A stretch of 64,000 nt of DNA, from positions 1 to 64,000 of the forward strand of contig DAOTEJ010000005.1 in the NCBI GenBank assembly GCA_035454085.1. Direction: 5' to 3'. Made by a program: the position numbers and the translations under genes. The first letter of the stretch is position 1. The number at the start of each line of letters is the position of its first letter. The notes below the pieces were generated by a model that was not told the origin of the DNA, searched no databases, and saw only the letters and a program-made list of their open reading frames with translations. Origin of the DNA: DAOTEJ01 sp035454085. GTDB lineage: Bacteria > Pseudomonadota > Gammaproteobacteria > Burkholderiales > Burkholderiaceae_F. Below, piece by piece: positions 63,554 to 64,000 of the stretch.

Positions 63554-64000
63554 CTAGGGATCCACCACACCGAAGTCCACGGCCTCGGCGGTTGCAACGC
63601 TATTGCGACGGCCGGGATAGTCGAGCCAGCGCATCGTGAGGTTCAGATCCTCGATCACCACCGACGCCTCGATGCTTCGGCCGCCCTCGAGTTCCAGTGT
63701 CTCGGTGGTATGCGCGTCGGCCAGGAGGGTCAGGTCGTAGCCTCGCTCGAGCGCCGCATAGGCGGTGGCCCGGATGCACCAGTTGGTCGATGCCCCGGCA
63801 AGCACGAGGTGCGTGATCCCCGCGCGCGCCAGCTCGCGTTCCAGTGGCGTCTGCTCGAACGAGGAGTTGTGGCGCTTGTCGATGCGCACCTCCTGCGCGG
63901 CGGGTGCCAGACCCGGCGCCCACTGCCAGGCCGGGCTGCCGACCGGCAGTTCATCGCCCGAGTGCTGCACCCAGATCACGGGCACGCTCGCCGCGCGCGC
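63554..64000 (-). CDS. Isochorismatase-family cysteine hydrolase, 5' end beyond window
   Basis: The visible 148 codons contain VPVIWVQHSGDELPVGSPAW, then RIDKRHNSSFEQTPLE and the nucleophile motif LVLAGASTNWCIRATAYAAL, with LLADAHTTETLE near the end. This is the Asp-Lys-Cys arrangement of isochorismatase/nicotinamidase-like hydrolases, minus the N-terminal strand with the catalytic Asp, which lies beyond 64000. The substrate is unknown. A GTG at 63985 is internal to the fold and is not the real start. It is upstream of and adjacent to the small membrane protein gene. Confidence 0.88.
   Translation of the reverse strand, partial: ARAASVPVIWVQHSGDELPVGSPAWQWAPGLAPAAQEVRIDKRHNSSFEQTPLERELARAGITHLVLAGASTNWCIRATAYAALERGYDLTLLADAHTTETLELEGGRSIEASVVIEDLNLTMRWLDYPGRRNSVATAEAVDFGVVDP

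Overview
This 64-kb window is a GC-rich (about 70% G+C by eye), densely coded chromosomal segment of a betaproteobacterium. Gene content and order fit an unclassified member of the Burkholderiales. The main indicators are the blocks rodZ-ispG-hisS-yfgM-bamB-der-hfq-hflX-hflK-hflC-DUF2065-hisZ-purA, thrS-infC-rpmI-rplT-pheS-pheT-ihfA-merR-tRNA-Pro and surE-pcm-nlpD-rpoS-rlmD, together with the presence of PriB and HisZ. About nine tenths of the genes lie on the minus strand. No rRNA genes, insertion sequences, prophage or CRISPR arrays were seen. No gene-free stretch exceeds 300 bases; the longest is about 270 bases, between ndk and the BI-1 gene.

Layout. Positions 1-4.1 kb hold a DUF456 membrane protein cut by the window edge, a PhoU-like DUF47 protein, dnaB and the rpsF-priB-rpsR-rplI operon. 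Positions 4.1-7.3 kb hold rlmB and rnr, followed by a tRNA-Leu with its own promoter and terminator. Positions 7.5-23.6 kb carry a long minus-strand run of housekeeping genes: purine phosphoribosyltransferase, purA, hisZ, hflCKX, hfq, der, bamB, yfgM, hisS, ispG, rodZ, pilF, rlmN and ndk. The run is rich in overlapping stop/start signals. A BI-1/YccA membrane protein follows on the plus strand. Positions 24.6-29.5 kb hold rlmD, rpoS, nlpD, pcm and surE. The rlmD gene contains a 100-N gap flanked by an exact 55-base duplication, almost certainly a scaffolding artefact. Positions 29.6-37.5 kb hold the translation operon from thrS to a MerR-type gene, bracketed by tRNA-Val and tRNA-Pro. RelA follows at 37.5-39.6 kb, and 39.7-43.4 kb holds small metabolic genes (mtfA, flavodoxin, RidA, alpha/beta hydrolase, 3-hydroxybutyrate dehydrogenase, DUF6494).

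The most interesting block is 43.4-54.9 kb. Seven minus-strand genes encode an Anbu-type proteasome homologue, three transglutaminase-like proteins (one a 1168-residue DUF2126 protein), two circularly permuted ATP-grasp modules and two alpha-E domains. The order ATP-grasp, alpha-E, transglutaminase occurs twice, once as three separate genes and once with the first two fused, so the set looks duplicated. Family knowledge predicts a peptide-bond-forming modification system paired with peptidases, but its substrate and product are unknown. Directly upstream on the same strand sit an OmpR-type response regulator and a hybrid histidine kinase, which are candidate regulators.

The right end (58-64 kb) holds comEC, a TatD hydrolase, a DUF2062 membrane protein, an unrecognised secreted protein, a small membrane protein and an isochorismatase-family hydrolase cut by the edge.

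Start codons deserve attention. infC appears to begin at ATC, hflX at CTG (overlapping the hfq stop) and ispG at TTG, while rlmB, priB and dnaB begin at GTG.
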